A stretch of DNA of 63,982 bases from Myxacorys chilensis ATA2-1-KO14 (GCA_019359275.1 JAHHHP010000029.1:1-63982); one strand, 5' to 3'. Shown: positions 44,912 to 58,477, counted from the stretch's first letter. A program made the numbers and translations. The notes: a model not told the origin generated them from the letters alone.

Positions 44912-46144
44912 CTACTGACTCATGGCTTGTCCCGCTAACCAACCTGTCGTCCACGCGCTTTGGAAGTTAAATCCACCCGTTACCCCATCGATATCTAATA
45001 CTTCTCCTGCGAAATAAAGTCCAGAGCAGCATCGGCTTTCCATTGTTTTGAAGCTGACTTCCTTCAAACTAACGCCGCCACAGGTTACAAATTCTTCTTT
45101 GAAGACGCCTTTGCCCGCGATCGCATAGCTGCCCTGCGTAAGTTCTCCAATCAAGGCGGTCATTGTTTTATTAGAAAGTTCTGCCCAACGCATTTCGGGA
45201 TCAATGCCAATATTGGCAACGAGTTTCTCCCACAGACGGCGAGGAATCATCACCGGACAATTTGCCGCGATCGTTTTTCTCGAAATTTGGTTTCTCACTG
45301 CCGTTAGCTCTTGTCGCAACGTTTCAGGGTTGTGCTGCGGCAACCAATTAATCTGCAATGTAGCTCGGTACTGATGCTGATGCAGAAATCTTGCACTCCA
45401 AGCCGACAGTTTTAGCACTGCCGGGCCGCTTAAGCCCCAGTGGGTTACCAACAACGCTCCAGTCTGCTCTAGCTTCGTTTTGCTGTCCTCTGTTTGCAAC
45501 CGCAATCGAACTGGATCAACCGCTACGCCTGCAAGATCTCGCAAGCGCTCATCCACCACGTTAAAGGTGAACAGCGATGGAACAAGTGGTTCAACCGTAT
45601 GTCCTAGCGCTTGCGCAAACTGATGTCCGTTTAGATTGCTGCCTGTGGCAATCAGAACGCGATCGGCGCTGAGGATTTCACCTGAACGTAACTCTAGTTT
45701 GAAGCCATCATCTTTTTTTACAACTGACTTTACTGCCGCACCAAGTCGGAGAGTGAGGCCTAACAATTTGGCTTGGTCGAGCAAGCAGGTAGCAACCGTA
45801 CGGGCATCATCAGTCACGGGAAACATCCGTCCGTCAGCTTCGGTCTTGAGGGCAACGCCGCGATCGCGGAACCAGTCCACCGTATGCTGCGCTTGAAATT
45901 GCGAGAATGCCCCTCTTAACGCTTTTCCGCCCCTCGGATAATTTTGTACAAGCAAGGCTGGCTCAAAGCAGGCGTGCGTCACATTGCAACGTCCGCCACC
46001 TGAAATTAAAACCTTCGAGAGGAACTGACGCCCAGCTTCTAAAATGGTGACATGAGCTTGAGGATTGGAGTTGGCACACGCAATTGCGCCAAAAAATCCT
46101 GCCGCTCCACCTCCGATCACCACAACTTGTAGTGGCTGATCCAT
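44912..46144 (-). CDS. BaiN/HI0933-type FAD-dependent oxidoreductase
   Basis: The 410-residue flavoprotein has the dinucleotide motif VVVIGGGAAGFFGAIACA at the N-terminus, then SKVLISGGGRCNVTH (the HI0933 family signature), GRMFPVTDDARTVA and, near the C-terminus, AGEVLDIDGVTGGFNFQSAWTTGWLAG. The family is annotated as NAD(P)/FAD-dependent oxidoreductases; BaiN-like proteins are named for bile acid 7-dehydroxylation genes, but most members, including cyanobacterial ones, have no known substrate. An ATG at 46144, preceded by GGAG, is preferred over a TTG six codons upstream. It is downstream of the anti-sigma gene, 70 bases away in the same direction. Confidence 0.9.
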   Translation of the reverse strand: MDQPLQVVVIGGGAAGFFGAIACANSNPQAHVTILEAGRQFLSKVLISGGGRCNVTHACFEPALLVQNYPRGGKALRGAFSQFQAQHTVDWFRDRGVALKTEADGRMFPVTDDARTVATCLLDQAKLLGLTLRLGAAVKSVVKKDDGFKLELRSGEILSADRVLIATGSNLNGHQFAQALGHTVEPLVPSLFTFNVVDERLRDLAGVAVDPVRLRLQTEDSKTKLEQTGALLVTHWGLSGPAVLKLSAWSARFLHQHQYRATLQINWLPQHNPETLRQELTAVRNQISRKTIAANCPVMIPRRLWEKLVANIGIDPEMRWAELSNKTMTALIGELTQGSYAIAGKGVFKEEFVTCGGVSLKEVSFKTMESRCCSGLYFAGEVLDIDGVTGGFNFQSAWTTGWLAGQAMSQ

Positions 46145-46214
46145 GCTTGTAAACTCCGTCAAACCATCCTCTCTAAGCTAACGCGGTTTGGGAAGCCTTG
46201 CGGATCGACAAATT

Positions 46215-46979
46215 TTATAAAGCTGCCACTAGGATGGGCTTATTCTGGTGCTTTTGAGGCGCAGCAGCATCCTCTACTGTGACAGCAACGGCGGCAACCC
46301 ATTCTCTAGAACGATGAACATCACACACAGTAAGCGCTTGAGCGGCATTGCCTTGAGCATCAACTTGAAACACATTCGTTAAAATCGCATTTTGCGGGTC
46401 GGTGGTGAAAGGCGCTCCTGGCTTCAGAACGGTCCACAGGGCATAGACCTTCCCTGGAGGTAAAGGAGGCAAATTCTTCGCCGTTAGCGTTCCTTCTAAA
46501 CTGTCGGAATCGACCGCAACCGTAGCGACGGCTGACAGATCCGGAGTCGTGCTGCGCAGGGCGTAAGTCAATCTATTCTGAGACGGGACTAGACTTTGAG
46601 ACGCCTGTTGAGATTGTCGCAACTGATAGTTATTGATTGCTAGAGCAATAATTAGCCCTGCTGCCAGAAGTTCTAAGATTTGTCTGAGCCGAATCGGGAA
46701 TTGACGGGTAGAGAACAGACTCGGAGCAGCCGAAACCCGACTGGCATGGGAAGCCCGATTGGCATTGAGAATGGTATCACGCAGGTGAGCAGGCGGCGCA
46801 ACCTCGGACGGCGCAAAGGAGAGTTCTAGCCCATCTTGCATTTGCGCGACGGCTTGCGCGATCGCAGGATCGGTTGCCAAGAGCCGCTGAAATTCTTCTG
46901 CCTCTTCAGCATCCAAATCTCCCAACACATAGCCTGCAACTAGTAGCTCTATTTCTTCTGACGGCAGCGACCCAGCCAT
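46215..46979 (-). CDS. RskA-type anti-sigma factor (transmembrane)
   Basis: The 254-residue protein has an N-terminal anti-sigma helical bundle (EIELLVAGYVLGDLDAEEAEEFQRLLATDPAIAQAVAQM), one membrane helix near residue 110 (ILELLAAGLIIALAI), and a periplasmic RskA-like domain (LEGTLTAKNLPPLPPGKVYALWTVL). No zinc-binding HxxxCxxC motif is seen. It would hold the adjacent ECF sigma factor inactive at the membrane until a signal releases it, usually by regulated proteolysis. It begins ten bases after the sigma gene stop, so the two are co-transcribed and likely form a regulatory pair. Confidence 0.9.
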   Translation of the reverse strand: MAGSLPSEEIELLVAGYVLGDLDAEEAEEFQRLLATDPAIAQAVAQMQDGLELSFAPSEVAPPAHLRDTILNANRASHASRVSAAPSLFSTRQFPIRLRQILELLAAGLIIALAINNYQLRQSQQASQSLVPSQNRLTYALRSTTPDLSAVATVAVDSDSLEGTLTAKNLPPLPPGKVYALWTVLKPGAPFTTDPQNAILTNVFQVDAQGNAAQALTVCDVHRSREWVAAVAVTVEDAAAPQKHQNKPILVAAL

Positions 46980-46988
46980 AGTAAATGC

Positions 46989-47576
46989 TTACCTCGTGTA
47001 ATCTGTGAGCGTTTGGCGCAGCTTAATTAGCCCCCGCCGGGCTCTGGTTTTTACTGTGCCCAAAGGCAAGTTGAGTTGCTCAGCAATCTGAGACTGACTC
47101 AGCCCCTCGTAGTAAGCCAATCGCAAAATTTGCTGCTGATCGCTAGAAAGCTGAGCGAGAGCGGCTTGTACCTCCCGAGACTGTTCGAGTTGAGAGGCAT
47201 ACTCTGAAGGAGAATCGACCCCACCCTCCGGAGATTGGTTAGTCTGCCATCGTCTCAAGGATTCGCGAGAGCTAGTGCGCGATCGCAGCCGGTCAATCGA
47301 GCGCGAGCGCGTCAAAATCGCAAGAAACGTTCTTAGTGACCCGCGCTCCGGATCATAGGAACATCTTTTAGCCAGCATTAAAAAAATGTCTTGAGTCAAG
47401 TCCTCCGCCTCTTGAGGATCAGTCAAAATTTTGATTGCCGTTCCATAGACTAGTCCTACATGACGATCATAGAGAATTCCTAAAACATCCGCCTGTCCAG
47501 CCTTCAACAAACGGTAGAGTTCCGTATCAGTTTGTTGAGAGGAACTATCGGGGCTATTAGATGACTCAAACTGCAT
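46989..47576 (-). CDS. ECF-type RNA polymerase sigma factor
   Basis: The 195-residue protein is a group 4 (ECF) sigma factor. Region 2 contains LYDRHVGLVYGTAIKILTDPQEAEDLTQDIFLMLAKR and FLAILTRSRSIDRLRSR; region 4 is LSSDQQQILRLAYYEGLSQSQIAEQLNLPLGTVKTRARRGLIKLR, with the helix-turn-helix. A Ser/Gln-rich linker joins them. It binds a few target promoters once freed from its anti-sigma. The ATG at 47576 is chosen over a TTG four codons upstream. The gene starts about 240 bases before por on the opposite strand, with room for promoters in both directions. Confidence 0.94.
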   Translation of the reverse strand: MQFESSNSPDSSSQQTDTELYRLLKAGQADVLGILYDRHVGLVYGTAIKILTDPQEAEDLTQDIFLMLAKRCSYDPERGSLRTFLAILTRSRSIDRLRSRTSSRESLRRWQTNQSPEGGVDSPSEYASQLEQSREVQAALAQLSSDQQQILRLAYYEGLSQSQIAEQLNLPLGTVKTRARRGLIKLRQTLTDYTR

Positions 47577-47674
47577 GATGCACAATAGTGAAACTCAAAT
47601 GAAACGCCAACGTAACGCGCTCAAGAGGGTAGTCACATTATTGAACACAAACGGCAAACTGGGAATAGTTGTGA

Positions 47675-48787
<1,113 letters not shown>

Positions 48788-48817
48788 AACCTAATAAATC
48801 TTGGGTTTCCTAAACTG

Positions 48818-48836
48818 CCCTCTCCCAGCGAGAGGG
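48818..48836. repeat. Short palindromic hairpin between convergent genes
   Basis: CCCTCTC (48818-48824) and GAGAGGG (48830-48836) pair around a five-base loop. The sequence belongs to the same CTCTCCC/GGGAGAG palindrome type seen at 17640-17738. It may act as a weak bidirectional terminator, but no T-run follows. Confidence 0.6.
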
Positions 48837-48843
48837 TATTCTA

Positions 48844-49212
48844 CTAACTGCCCCTCGCTTTTTCCATGCACCAGTTCAACAACGGACGCAACGATTCAGG
48901 AACACTTGCCTCTCCGACTCTTACCGTATGATGCTGGTTGCCATCTTCAACCGTAATCTCATACTGAAATCGATCCGGTTGTGCAGCAGCCGGGATCTCG
49001 GCGGGCAATCCAAAAAAGTTTGCCGACTGAACAAGCTGCTGGAGGTGCTCGGTTTCAGTAGCAGGTAAAGTTGCCGTGTCTACTGAAGTTGTCACGATTA
49101 ACCCAGCAAATCCACCACTCCGCTCAAAGGTGACACGCATAGACGAATGAAGGGATGAACAAGAAACAAGTAGAAGTACCGCAACAATAGCGCATAACAC
49201 TGCTTTTCTCAT
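48844..49212 (-). CDS. Emfourin-type protease inhibitor, predicted lipoprotein
   Basis: The 122-residue protein contains an emfourin-like domain: MRVTFERSGGFAGLIVTTSVDTATLP near residue 25, ATETEHLQQLVQSANFFGLP, and DRFQYEITVEDGNQHHTVRVGEASVPESLRPLLNWC. Emfourin inhibits protealysin-type M4 proteases in Serratia. Here the protein begins with a lipoprotein signal, MRKAVLCAIVAVLLLVSCSS, with a lipobox Cys near residue 18, which I do not recall for the characterised cytosolic inhibitor. The gene lies 52 bases downstream of an M4 protease on the same strand, as in known pairs. The stop is close to the palindrome after por. Confidence 0.8.
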   Translation of the reverse strand: MRKAVLCAIVAVLLLVSCSSLHSSMRVTFERSGGFAGLIVTTSVDTATLPATETEHLQQLVQSANFFGLPAEIPAAAQPDRFQYEITVEDGNQHHTVRVGEASVPESLRPLLNWCMEKARGS

Positions 49213-49264
49213 GTTTTCATCCCAGTGTTTTCATCCTAGTGTCTTCATCTCAGTTCAAACTCTA

Positions 49265-50341
49265 CTAAACTACTCCGACTGTCTTCCAAGCCTTTTCAAC
49301 GGCTTTCTTTTCAGCGCTGTCGGGTCCGTACAACTCACCTGCGATCGTTACCGTCAGGTTGGCAGCACGTTTGAAGTTAGATTGCGATCGCAGCCGATCG
49401 CACAGCGCGATGTACCAAATTTTTCCGGCTTTCTCCCAAGCATAGCCGCCCATCTCGCTAGCAGCCAGATAAAAGGCGCGATTCGGAATTCCAGAGTTGA
49501 TATGAACGCCTTCATTATCTGCTTTTCCGGTATAAATTTTGCTCATGTCCGCAGGCTGAGGATCTTTGCCCAACACTTTATCGTCGTAAGCGGTTCCGGG
49601 CGCTTTCATTGATCGCAGCGCTGTGCCGTCTACCTTGTCAGTTAAGAGTCCTGCACCGATAAGCCAATCCGCTTCCTCGGCAGTCTGATTCAAAGTACGC
49701 TGCTTGATCAAGCTGCCAAACACATCGGACATAGATTCATTTAACGCGCCTGGTTGCCCCTTATAGACTAATCCAGCTTCGTGTTGCGTAACGCCGTGAG
49801 TGAGTTCGTGCCCAATAATATCAATCGAGATTGTAAAGCGATTGAACAACTCTCCGTCGCCATCACCATAAACCATCTGGCTTCCATTCCAGAAAGCGTT
49901 GTCATACTTCTGATCAAAATGCACCGTAGAATCTAGGCGCATTCCCAAGCCATCGATTGAGTTGCGCTCGAAGATGTCGTAGAAAAAGTCGTAGGTTGCG
50001 CCTGATCCATCGTAGGCTTCATCTACCATTACATCTCCCGTTGGCGGATCGCCTTCTCCGCGGACTCGCTTTCCAGGCAGATCGGTTCCTGTACTCGCGT
50101 CAAAGATAGTGCGACGCTTCTCTCCTACAGTTGCCAGGTTAAATGCCGCATTAAGGTTGAGTGCCCCTACGATCGTCCGCCGCTCCCGAAACTGCTCCGA
50201 CGCCCGAATACTTTGCAGCGCCCATTCTTTTTGCGTTGAATCCCCATTCAGAACAATCTGATCGTTCATGTGGGGCGGCAGAATGCAGCAGATCGGACAA
50301 ACATGATTGAGCAAAGGCTTACATCTCTTGTTTCTCGCCAT
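49265..50341 (-). CDS. M4 family metallopeptidase, protealysin-like
   Basis: The 358-residue protein is a thermolysin-family zinc protease. The short N-terminal part (MARNKRCKPLLNHVCPICCILPPHMNDQI) has two CxxC-type pairs and lacks a secretion signal, like the short propeptide of protealysins. The catalytic zinc site is HELTH at residues 178-182, with the third ligand Glu-202 in NESMSDVFGS; the C-terminal GVHINSGIPNRAFYLAA is also typical of the family. It may remain in the cytosol or be exported by a non-Sec route. It is co-oriented with an emfourin gene 52 bases downstream, which would encode its inhibitor. The start is preceded by GGAGAGGATTG. Confidence 0.92.
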   Translation of the reverse strand: MARNKRCKPLLNHVCPICCILPPHMNDQIVLNGDSTQKEWALQSIRASEQFRERRTIVGALNLNAAFNLATVGEKRRTIFDASTGTDLPGKRVRGEGDPPTGDVMVDEAYDGSGATYDFFYDIFERNSIDGLGMRLDSTVHFDQKYDNAFWNGSQMVYGDGDGELFNRFTISIDIIGHELTHGVTQHEAGLVYKGQPGALNESMSDVFGSLIKQRTLNQTAEEADWLIGAGLLTDKVDGTALRSMKAPGTAYDDKVLGKDPQPADMSKIYTGKADNEGVHINSGIPNRAFYLAASEMGGYAWEKAGKIWYIALCDRLRSQSNFKRAANLTVTIAGELYGPDSAEKKAVEKAWKTVGVV

Positions 50342-50661
50342 CAATCCTCTCCTAAACTAGAATGCATCGGCAGTCAGTAAGGATTACAACACCATTTTTC
50401 AATTTTCCCTACGCTTAGCCGCAACTACGGACAAGCGATTACTTTGTTACATCTATTGTTACAAAACTTATATTTATTCTCATATAGATTTTCTCTTCTT
50501 TTATGATGATTTAGGCAGTGAAACGCAGGTTTTCTACACACTTGTTAATAATCGAGTGTTGGACACCGAATCGTTTTACTCTAAGAGTGAACTGGTCGCG
50601 CCTGAGTACTTGTTTACCACTAACTTTTTTAAGCTGACGCTGTTCGCGAATGGTGATTTAG

Positions 50662-54144
<3,483 letters not shown>

Positions 54145-54166
54145 TTTGAGTTAAGCGAATAGTTTG

Positions 54167-54207
54167 AAGCCCTCGATCACATATGATGCGATCGAGGGCT
54201 TTGTTTT
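54167..54207 (+). terminator. Intrinsic terminator of apcE
   Basis: AAGCCCTCGATC (54167-54178) pairs exactly with GATCGAGGGCTT (54190-54201), an 11-base loop, and a T-rich tail (TGTTTT) follows. It lies 23 bases after the apcE stop. Confidence 0.93.
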
Positions 54208-54297
54208 AAAGAACAATCCTGATTGAATGTCAAAGATTCAACGCTGGTGTTCATCAATCGGCGACTTGTTGTAAAAATAACGCTGAAAAAACTCAGA

Positions 54298-56121
54298 TTA
54301 CAAGGCTGGGTGTGATAAGAGATATTTCAGGAACCAGTCTCTTGAAGTATCACATCCTCGGCTCACTAAGAAAGGGAACTGTCCTGGTAACGCTCTACCA
54401 AGTACTAATTTTTCAAGCTGCAATGGAAATTCATAATCTACAAGACTCTCCAAACTCCAGCCAACATGTCTATTGAATTTTTGTCTGGTCTCAAAATCAG
54501 CATTTAAGTTACCTCCAAGACTCTGCCAAATCCGTTTCTGGACACTGAAACCAAATTTTCCGTAGCTGTGTTTGGCCCATAGGTGATTAATGATTAGCAA
54601 GTGACGGGACGGAAAATTGCTGACGTTTTCTGCTGTGAGCCAGTAATCTCGATTAGCAATACCAAGCATAATGTCTAGTGTTTCAAAATCAGCAGCCTTC
54701 CAATTAGCCGCCGCTAATAATTTCTGCAAACTGCTGTAATCTATTCCAGTTTCAGATATCCATTCGGAACTTGTTTCTAGGTCAGTTAGTTTTTCAAGCT
54801 GCTTCAAGATTTGAATCTGAGCCAGCAGCATCTTTTGATTGTCAAATTTCTCTTGCAATTCGTAAACTTCAGCAGCTTTGGTTAAGTCTTTAATTGCTCT
54901 CGAACAGTCGCCAATTCTAGATTTAGCAATACCTCTGAACTTATACGCTTTAGTGAAAAAAGGAGCAATATTTAGCGCAAGATCAAAGTTATTAATAGCC
55001 TCTATGTATCTCGCTCTTTTAGCATTCTCTAATCCAAATTGATATTGGTTTTCTGCGTATTTTTCTTTCTCGATATCCTCTAACTCAGTTTGGTAATCTA
55101 CCTCATAAGATACTTTCTCTTCTTGCGCTACATTTAGCTGCTCTTTCTTCTCTTGTGTTGCTTTGTATGACTGCTCTCTACTTACAAGTGTATCTAGCCA
55201 TGCATCCTCTAATTTAATTTGGTTGTTTAATTCATATGATTTCTCTTCTTGTGCTACTTCGTTTAGCTGCTTTTCACTTATTAGCATATTTAACCATTCA
55301 CGCACTGTTTGAGGACGGTCTATTACCTCCAGTGCCATACCTTTCACAATAGCTCGGCTAACTTGACTAGTAATGTTTGGATTGATTTGTTGTGGTAACT
55401 TTAGAGGATCGACTTTACGTTTTAGTAAAACTCTTTCCCTTTCAATCGCACAAGCAGGAACTTCTCCAGTTAGAAGAGTATAGAGTGTTGCTGCTAGAGC
55501 GTAAACGTCTGTGAAAGCTCCTCGTTCTGCGCGTTCTTCATATTGCTCTAGAGGAGCAAAACCTTCTGTAAGCAATTGGGTTTGAGTTTGTTGAGTCAAG
55601 TTAGGGATAAATTCGCGGGCTATTCCAAAATCAATTAAAACAGCGTTCCGTTCTTTGGAACGTATCACAATGTTTTGCGGCTTCACATCGCGATGCAAAA
55701 CTGGTGGTTGGCGACTATGAATAGATATCAATGCATCAGCAACCTGCTTGATATAATGAAGTGCTTCTAGCTCTGATAGAGTACCTCGGCTTACTAACAC
55801 ATTGGCTAAGTCTTCACCATCGATATACTCCATAACCATGCACCATAAGTTTTCTTCCTGAATTACTTCATGAATTTGAACTATGTTGGAATGGCTGCAC
55901 TTGGCAAGTCGTAGCGCTTCATTCAGGAAATCTTGCTGAAATTTAACGAAATTGCGATGATGCTGTATTTCGCTATTTAATGTCTTTATTACGACTTTTT
56001 GTTTAACCAGATCTTGAGCAAGATAGGTTACGCCGAAGCCACCTTCCCCTAGTTTGCGCTTAATAATGTATTTGCCGTTCTGCAATTTCTTGCCTGGAAG
56101 CCAAGCCATAATTTTATGCAT
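54298..56121 (-). CDS. Serine/threonine protein kinase with TPR and GUN4 domains
   Basis: The 607-residue protein has three parts. Residues 12-280 form a Hanks-type kinase: glycine loop GEGGFGVTYLAQD, invariant Lys in KVVIKTL, catalytic HRDVKPQN and DFGIARE. A charged linker with imperfect repeats (residues 285-350) and a TPR segment (YIEAINNFDLALNIAPFFTKAYKFRGIAKSRIGDCSRAI) follow. The C-terminal GUN4 domain starts near residue 460: LQKLLAAANWKAADFETLDIML, NFPSRHLLIINHLWAKHSYGKFGFSVQKRIWQ, VGWSL. GUN4 domains bind bilins and porphyrins; the kinase may respond to tetrapyrroles. It converges on apcE, separated by the apcE terminator. It has no membrane helix and is likely soluble. Confidence 0.94.
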   Translation of the reverse strand: MHKIMAWLPGKKLQNGKYIIKRKLGEGGFGVTYLAQDLVKQKVVIKTLNSEIQHHRNFVKFQQDFLNEALRLAKCSHSNIVQIHEVIQEENLWCMVMEYIDGEDLANVLVSRGTLSELEALHYIKQVADALISIHSRQPPVLHRDVKPQNIVIRSKERNAVLIDFGIAREFIPNLTQQTQTQLLTEGFAPLEQYEERAERGAFTDVYALAATLYTLLTGEVPACAIERERVLLKRKVDPLKLPQQINPNITSQVSRAIVKGMALEVIDRPQTVREWLNMLISEKQLNEVAQEEKSYELNNQIKLEDAWLDTLVSREQSYKATQEKKEQLNVAQEEKVSYEVDYQTELEDIEKEKYAENQYQFGLENAKRARYIEAINNFDLALNIAPFFTKAYKFRGIAKSRIGDCSRAIKDLTKAAEVYELQEKFDNQKMLLAQIQILKQLEKLTDLETSSEWISETGIDYSSLQKLLAAANWKAADFETLDIMLGIANRDYWLTAENVSNFPSRHLLIINHLWAKHSYGKFGFSVQKRIWQSLGGNLNADFETRQKFNRHVGWSLESLVDYEFPLQLEKLVLGRALPGQFPFLVSRGCDTSRDWFLKYLLSHPAL

Positions 56122-56202
56122 TAGTTGAGCCTATACGCTCAAAATTCCCATTAGCTAAGTTCAGATTTGCACTCATTCTCAAGATTCGGTGACTTCAGTC
56201 AG

Positions 56203-56250
56203 TGTACTTGGGTGGCAATTAGGTGCGATCGCTTCAACCACCCAAGTACA
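56203..56250. promoter_or_regulatory. 13-base inverted repeat upstream of the toxin-antitoxin pair
   Basis: TGTACTTGGGTGG (56203-56215) is perfectly complementary to CCACCCAAGTACA (56238-56250), 22 bases apart, with the HIP1 octamer in the loop. It lies 30-80 bases before the antitoxin start and may be an operator for the operon's own regulation or a hairpin between the divergent kinase and TA genes. Confidence 0.5.
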
Positions 56251-56281
56251 ATACTTAAAGAACATTCAGGTTTGTAACATC

Positions 56282-56560
56282 ATGCAAAGCTATTCCCTGA
56301 GAGAAGTTCGTGGATTGCAAGACGAAGTTTTAGAGAAAGCTACCGTTGAGCCAATTCTGCTGACGGAAGAATCTAAACCGGGCTATGTCATCATGTCAGC
56401 TCAGAATTACCAGCAGTTGCTCGATAAACTAACGGCTTTAGAAGATCGTGCATTGGGTCAACTGGCAGAAACGGCGCTCAAAAATTCTCAAATGGTAGGT
56501 GTAGAGACGTTTACAGCCGAGCTTCAACGTTTAGCGAGTTTGGATAGTAGCGATTTGTAG
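56282..56560 (+). CDS. Phd/YefM-type antitoxin
   Basis: The 92-residue protein resembles Phd/YefM antitoxins: MQSYSLREVRGLQDEVLEKATVEPILLTEESKPGYVIMSAQNYQQLLDKLTALED. The N-terminal part would bind DNA and repress the operon; the C-terminal part, variable in sequence, wraps the toxin. An in-frame upstream extension to 56189 is unlikely, since it would read through the inverted repeat. The stop is two bases before the toxin start, the compact arrangement of such operons. Confidence 0.88.
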   Translation: MQSYSLREVRGLQDEVLEKATVEPILLTEESKPGYVIMSAQNYQQLLDKLTALEDRALGQLAETALKNSQMVGVETFTAELQRLASLDSSDL

Positions 56561-56561
56561 A

Positions 56562-56843
56562 ATGGCAAAGCTAGATGGTCTTGAAACTGTTCTCGATTTT
56601 CTAAAAAGATTACAGCCGAAAATTGTTGCCCAAATTGCTAAAAAAGTATTGGCACTTAATATCGATCCGCGACCCGCAGACAGCAAAGAGTTAATCGGAT
56701 ATCGAGGATATTACCGCGTGGACAGTGGCGAATATCGAATTGTTTATCGCTTTGATGCTGAGGAAGACTTGGTAGAAGTCATCCTAGTGGGTAAGCGGAA
56801 TGATGATGAAGTGTATAAACAACTGAAGCGGTTTTTAGGATAG
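56562..56843 (+). CDS. RelE/ParE superfamily toxin
   Basis: The 93-residue basic protein has the RelE-fold pattern: FLKRLQPKIVAQIAKKVLALNIDPRPADSKELIGYRGYYRVDSGEYRIVYRFDAEEDLVEVILVGKRNDDEVYKQL. The central YRVDSGEYRIVYRF stretch and the terminal GKRNDDEVY are the diagnostic blocks. RelE toxins cleave mRNA on the ribosome, and ParE toxins poison gyrase; I cannot choose between them. It starts two bases after the antitoxin stop. The pair forms a small selfish or stress module. Confidence 0.9.
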   Translation: MAKLDGLETVLDFLKRLQPKIVAQIAKKVLALNIDPRPADSKELIGYRGYYRVDSGEYRIVYRFDAEEDLVEVILVGKRNDDEVYKQLKRFLG

Positions 56844-56903
56844 ATAACTTGTGATGCGATCGATATTGCCAGGTTCTGAAGGATTGCTCTGCCTACAGGC
56901 TCC

Positions 56904-58328
56904 CTAACCGCGACCAAAGCGTAAGGTCATAAAAACGAACCGAGCAATAAAGATACCCGCAATGATCCAAGTGGCGATCGGAACTTCCCGCGCCTTGCCT
57001 TGAAACGTCTTTAAGATTGGATACGTGATGAAGCCGATCGCTAATCCTTCTGCGATCGAGTAGGTGAGCGGGATCATAAAAACCGTGAGAAACGCTGAGA
57101 TTGTCTCTGCCATGTCATCCCAACGAATTTCTCTCACCTCTGCTAACATCATGGCTCCCACAATTACCAATGTAGGAGTGGTTGCAAAAGCAGGAATCGC
57201 TTTGAAGATCGGAATGAAGAATAGCGCGATCGTAAATAATGCAGCAATGACGATCGCGGTAAATCCCGTCCGTCCTCCCTCAACAACCCCGGCTACAGAT
57301 TCAACATAGGTCGTTACGCTAGACGTTCCAACTAATGGACTTATGGTGGTTGCCACGGCGTCTGCCATCAGCGCTCTATTTGCTCTCGGTAACTCGCCAT
57401 CAGCCCCGATATATCCTGCTCGCATTCCGACGCCAGTGAGCGTGCCAATCGTGTCAAAAATGTCCACAAACAGAAACACAAACAGAACAGCTAACCAGTC
57501 GATAAAGTTCTGCCCATTCAGGCGAGATAGCCCCCCGATCGCGTGTCCGACAATATCTTTTGGCAGTTCTGGAAAGGCAAACCATTCGGTCGGCATGGAT
57601 GCAACTCCCAAGAGCCAGGCAAGCCCCGCTGTGATCAAAATTCCCAACAACAGCGCCCCTCTGACTCGTCGCACTACCAATGCCCCTGTAATCAAGAGTC
57701 CTACTGCTGCCAGTAGAGTATTCGGCTGAGCGAAGGTTCCAAACGCTGTCTTTGTTGCATCATTGGCAACAATCAGTCCCGCCCCGCCTGTGGTGACATC
57801 GCCCGACAATCCGATATAAGCAATGAATAACCCAATTCCCCCGGCTGTAGCGTGTTTGAGGGAAACAGGAATCGCCTTGATCAGCAACCGCCGAACGTCG
57901 GTGAACGTCAGAATGATGAATACAATTCCTTGAACGAACACGCAGGACAGCGCAAGTCGCCAATCAATTTTGAGTCCGATTACGACAGAGAAGGCGAAAA
58001 AGGCATTTGTGCCCATGCCAGGAGCGAGTCCAAACGGGTAGTTGGCAAACATGCCCATGCAAAATGTACCGACCGCCGCCGCGATCGCAGTTGCAACCGC
58101 AAGCTGAGCGAACAAATCGCCCGATGTTTGAAGAAAGATTGCATTTGAGAGAATGATCGGATTGACGACTAGGATGTATCCCATCGTCATAAACGTAGTG
58201 ATGCCCGCTATAATCTCGGTGCGAAAATTGGTGTTGTAATAGCCAAATCTGAAGTAACGAGCGATCGCGGCTTGCCAACGGGTGTAAGACGGATCGCTGG
58301 GGGGACGCTCGGAATCGAATGAACTCAT
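56904..58328 (-). CDS. NCS2-type purine permease (AzgA-like)
   Basis: The 474-residue membrane protein has about 12-14 helices and the AzgA-branch marks: YYNTNFRTEIIAGITTFMTMGYILVVNPIILS, GLAPGMGTNAFFAFSVVIG, KHATAGGIGLFIAYIGL and FLFVDIFDTIGTLTGVGMRAGY. Family members import adenine, guanine or hypoxanthine with protons. It is divergent from the guanine deaminase, 214 bases away, suggesting that it feeds that pathway. The intergenic region contains GAATCAA half-site repeats. Confidence 0.92.
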   Translation of the reverse strand: MSSFDSERPPSDPSYTRWQAAIARYFRFGYYNTNFRTEIIAGITTFMTMGYILVVNPIILSNAIFLQTSGDLFAQLAVATAIAAAVGTFCMGMFANYPFGLAPGMGTNAFFAFSVVIGLKIDWRLALSCVFVQGIVFIILTFTDVRRLLIKAIPVSLKHATAGGIGLFIAYIGLSGDVTTGGAGLIVANDATKTAFGTFAQPNTLLAAVGLLITGALVVRRVRGALLLGILITAGLAWLLGVASMPTEWFAFPELPKDIVGHAIGGLSRLNGQNFIDWLAVLFVFLFVDIFDTIGTLTGVGMRAGYIGADGELPRANRALMADAVATTISPLVGTSSVTTYVESVAGVVEGGRTGFTAIVIAALFTIALFFIPIFKAIPAFATTPTLVIVGAMMLAEVREIRWDDMAETISAFLTVFMIPLTYSIAEGLAIGFITYPILKTFQGKAREVPIATWIIAGIFIARFVFMTLRFGRG

Positions 58329-58447
58329 TTGTTGGCGCTCCGGATTTGAGTATGATCCCTACATTAATGAAATTTAGAAGTCGCTTGTAGCCCCTTATTC
58401 TATTTTTTTAATAAAAATTTGATTGTTCTTTTCATTACTTATTGAGA

Positions 58448-58477
58448 GAATCAATTGATTCACAATTTTGAATCAAT
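58448..58477. promoter_or_regulatory. GAATCAA/TTGATTC operator-like repeats between permease and deaminase
   Basis: A perfect 14-base palindrome GAATCAATTGATTC is at 58448-58461, and GAATCAAT occurs again at 58470-58477, giving three half-sites with regular spacing. The region lies between two divergent purine genes in an AT-rich gap. It could be the site of a shared regulator; no regulator gene is seen nearby. Confidence 0.5.

Noticed and set aside
49265..50341. The M4 protease as the activator of the gasdermin-like protein
   Set aside because: It is 13 kb away and paired with its own inhibitor. Known gasdermin activators are adjacent and of other protease types.
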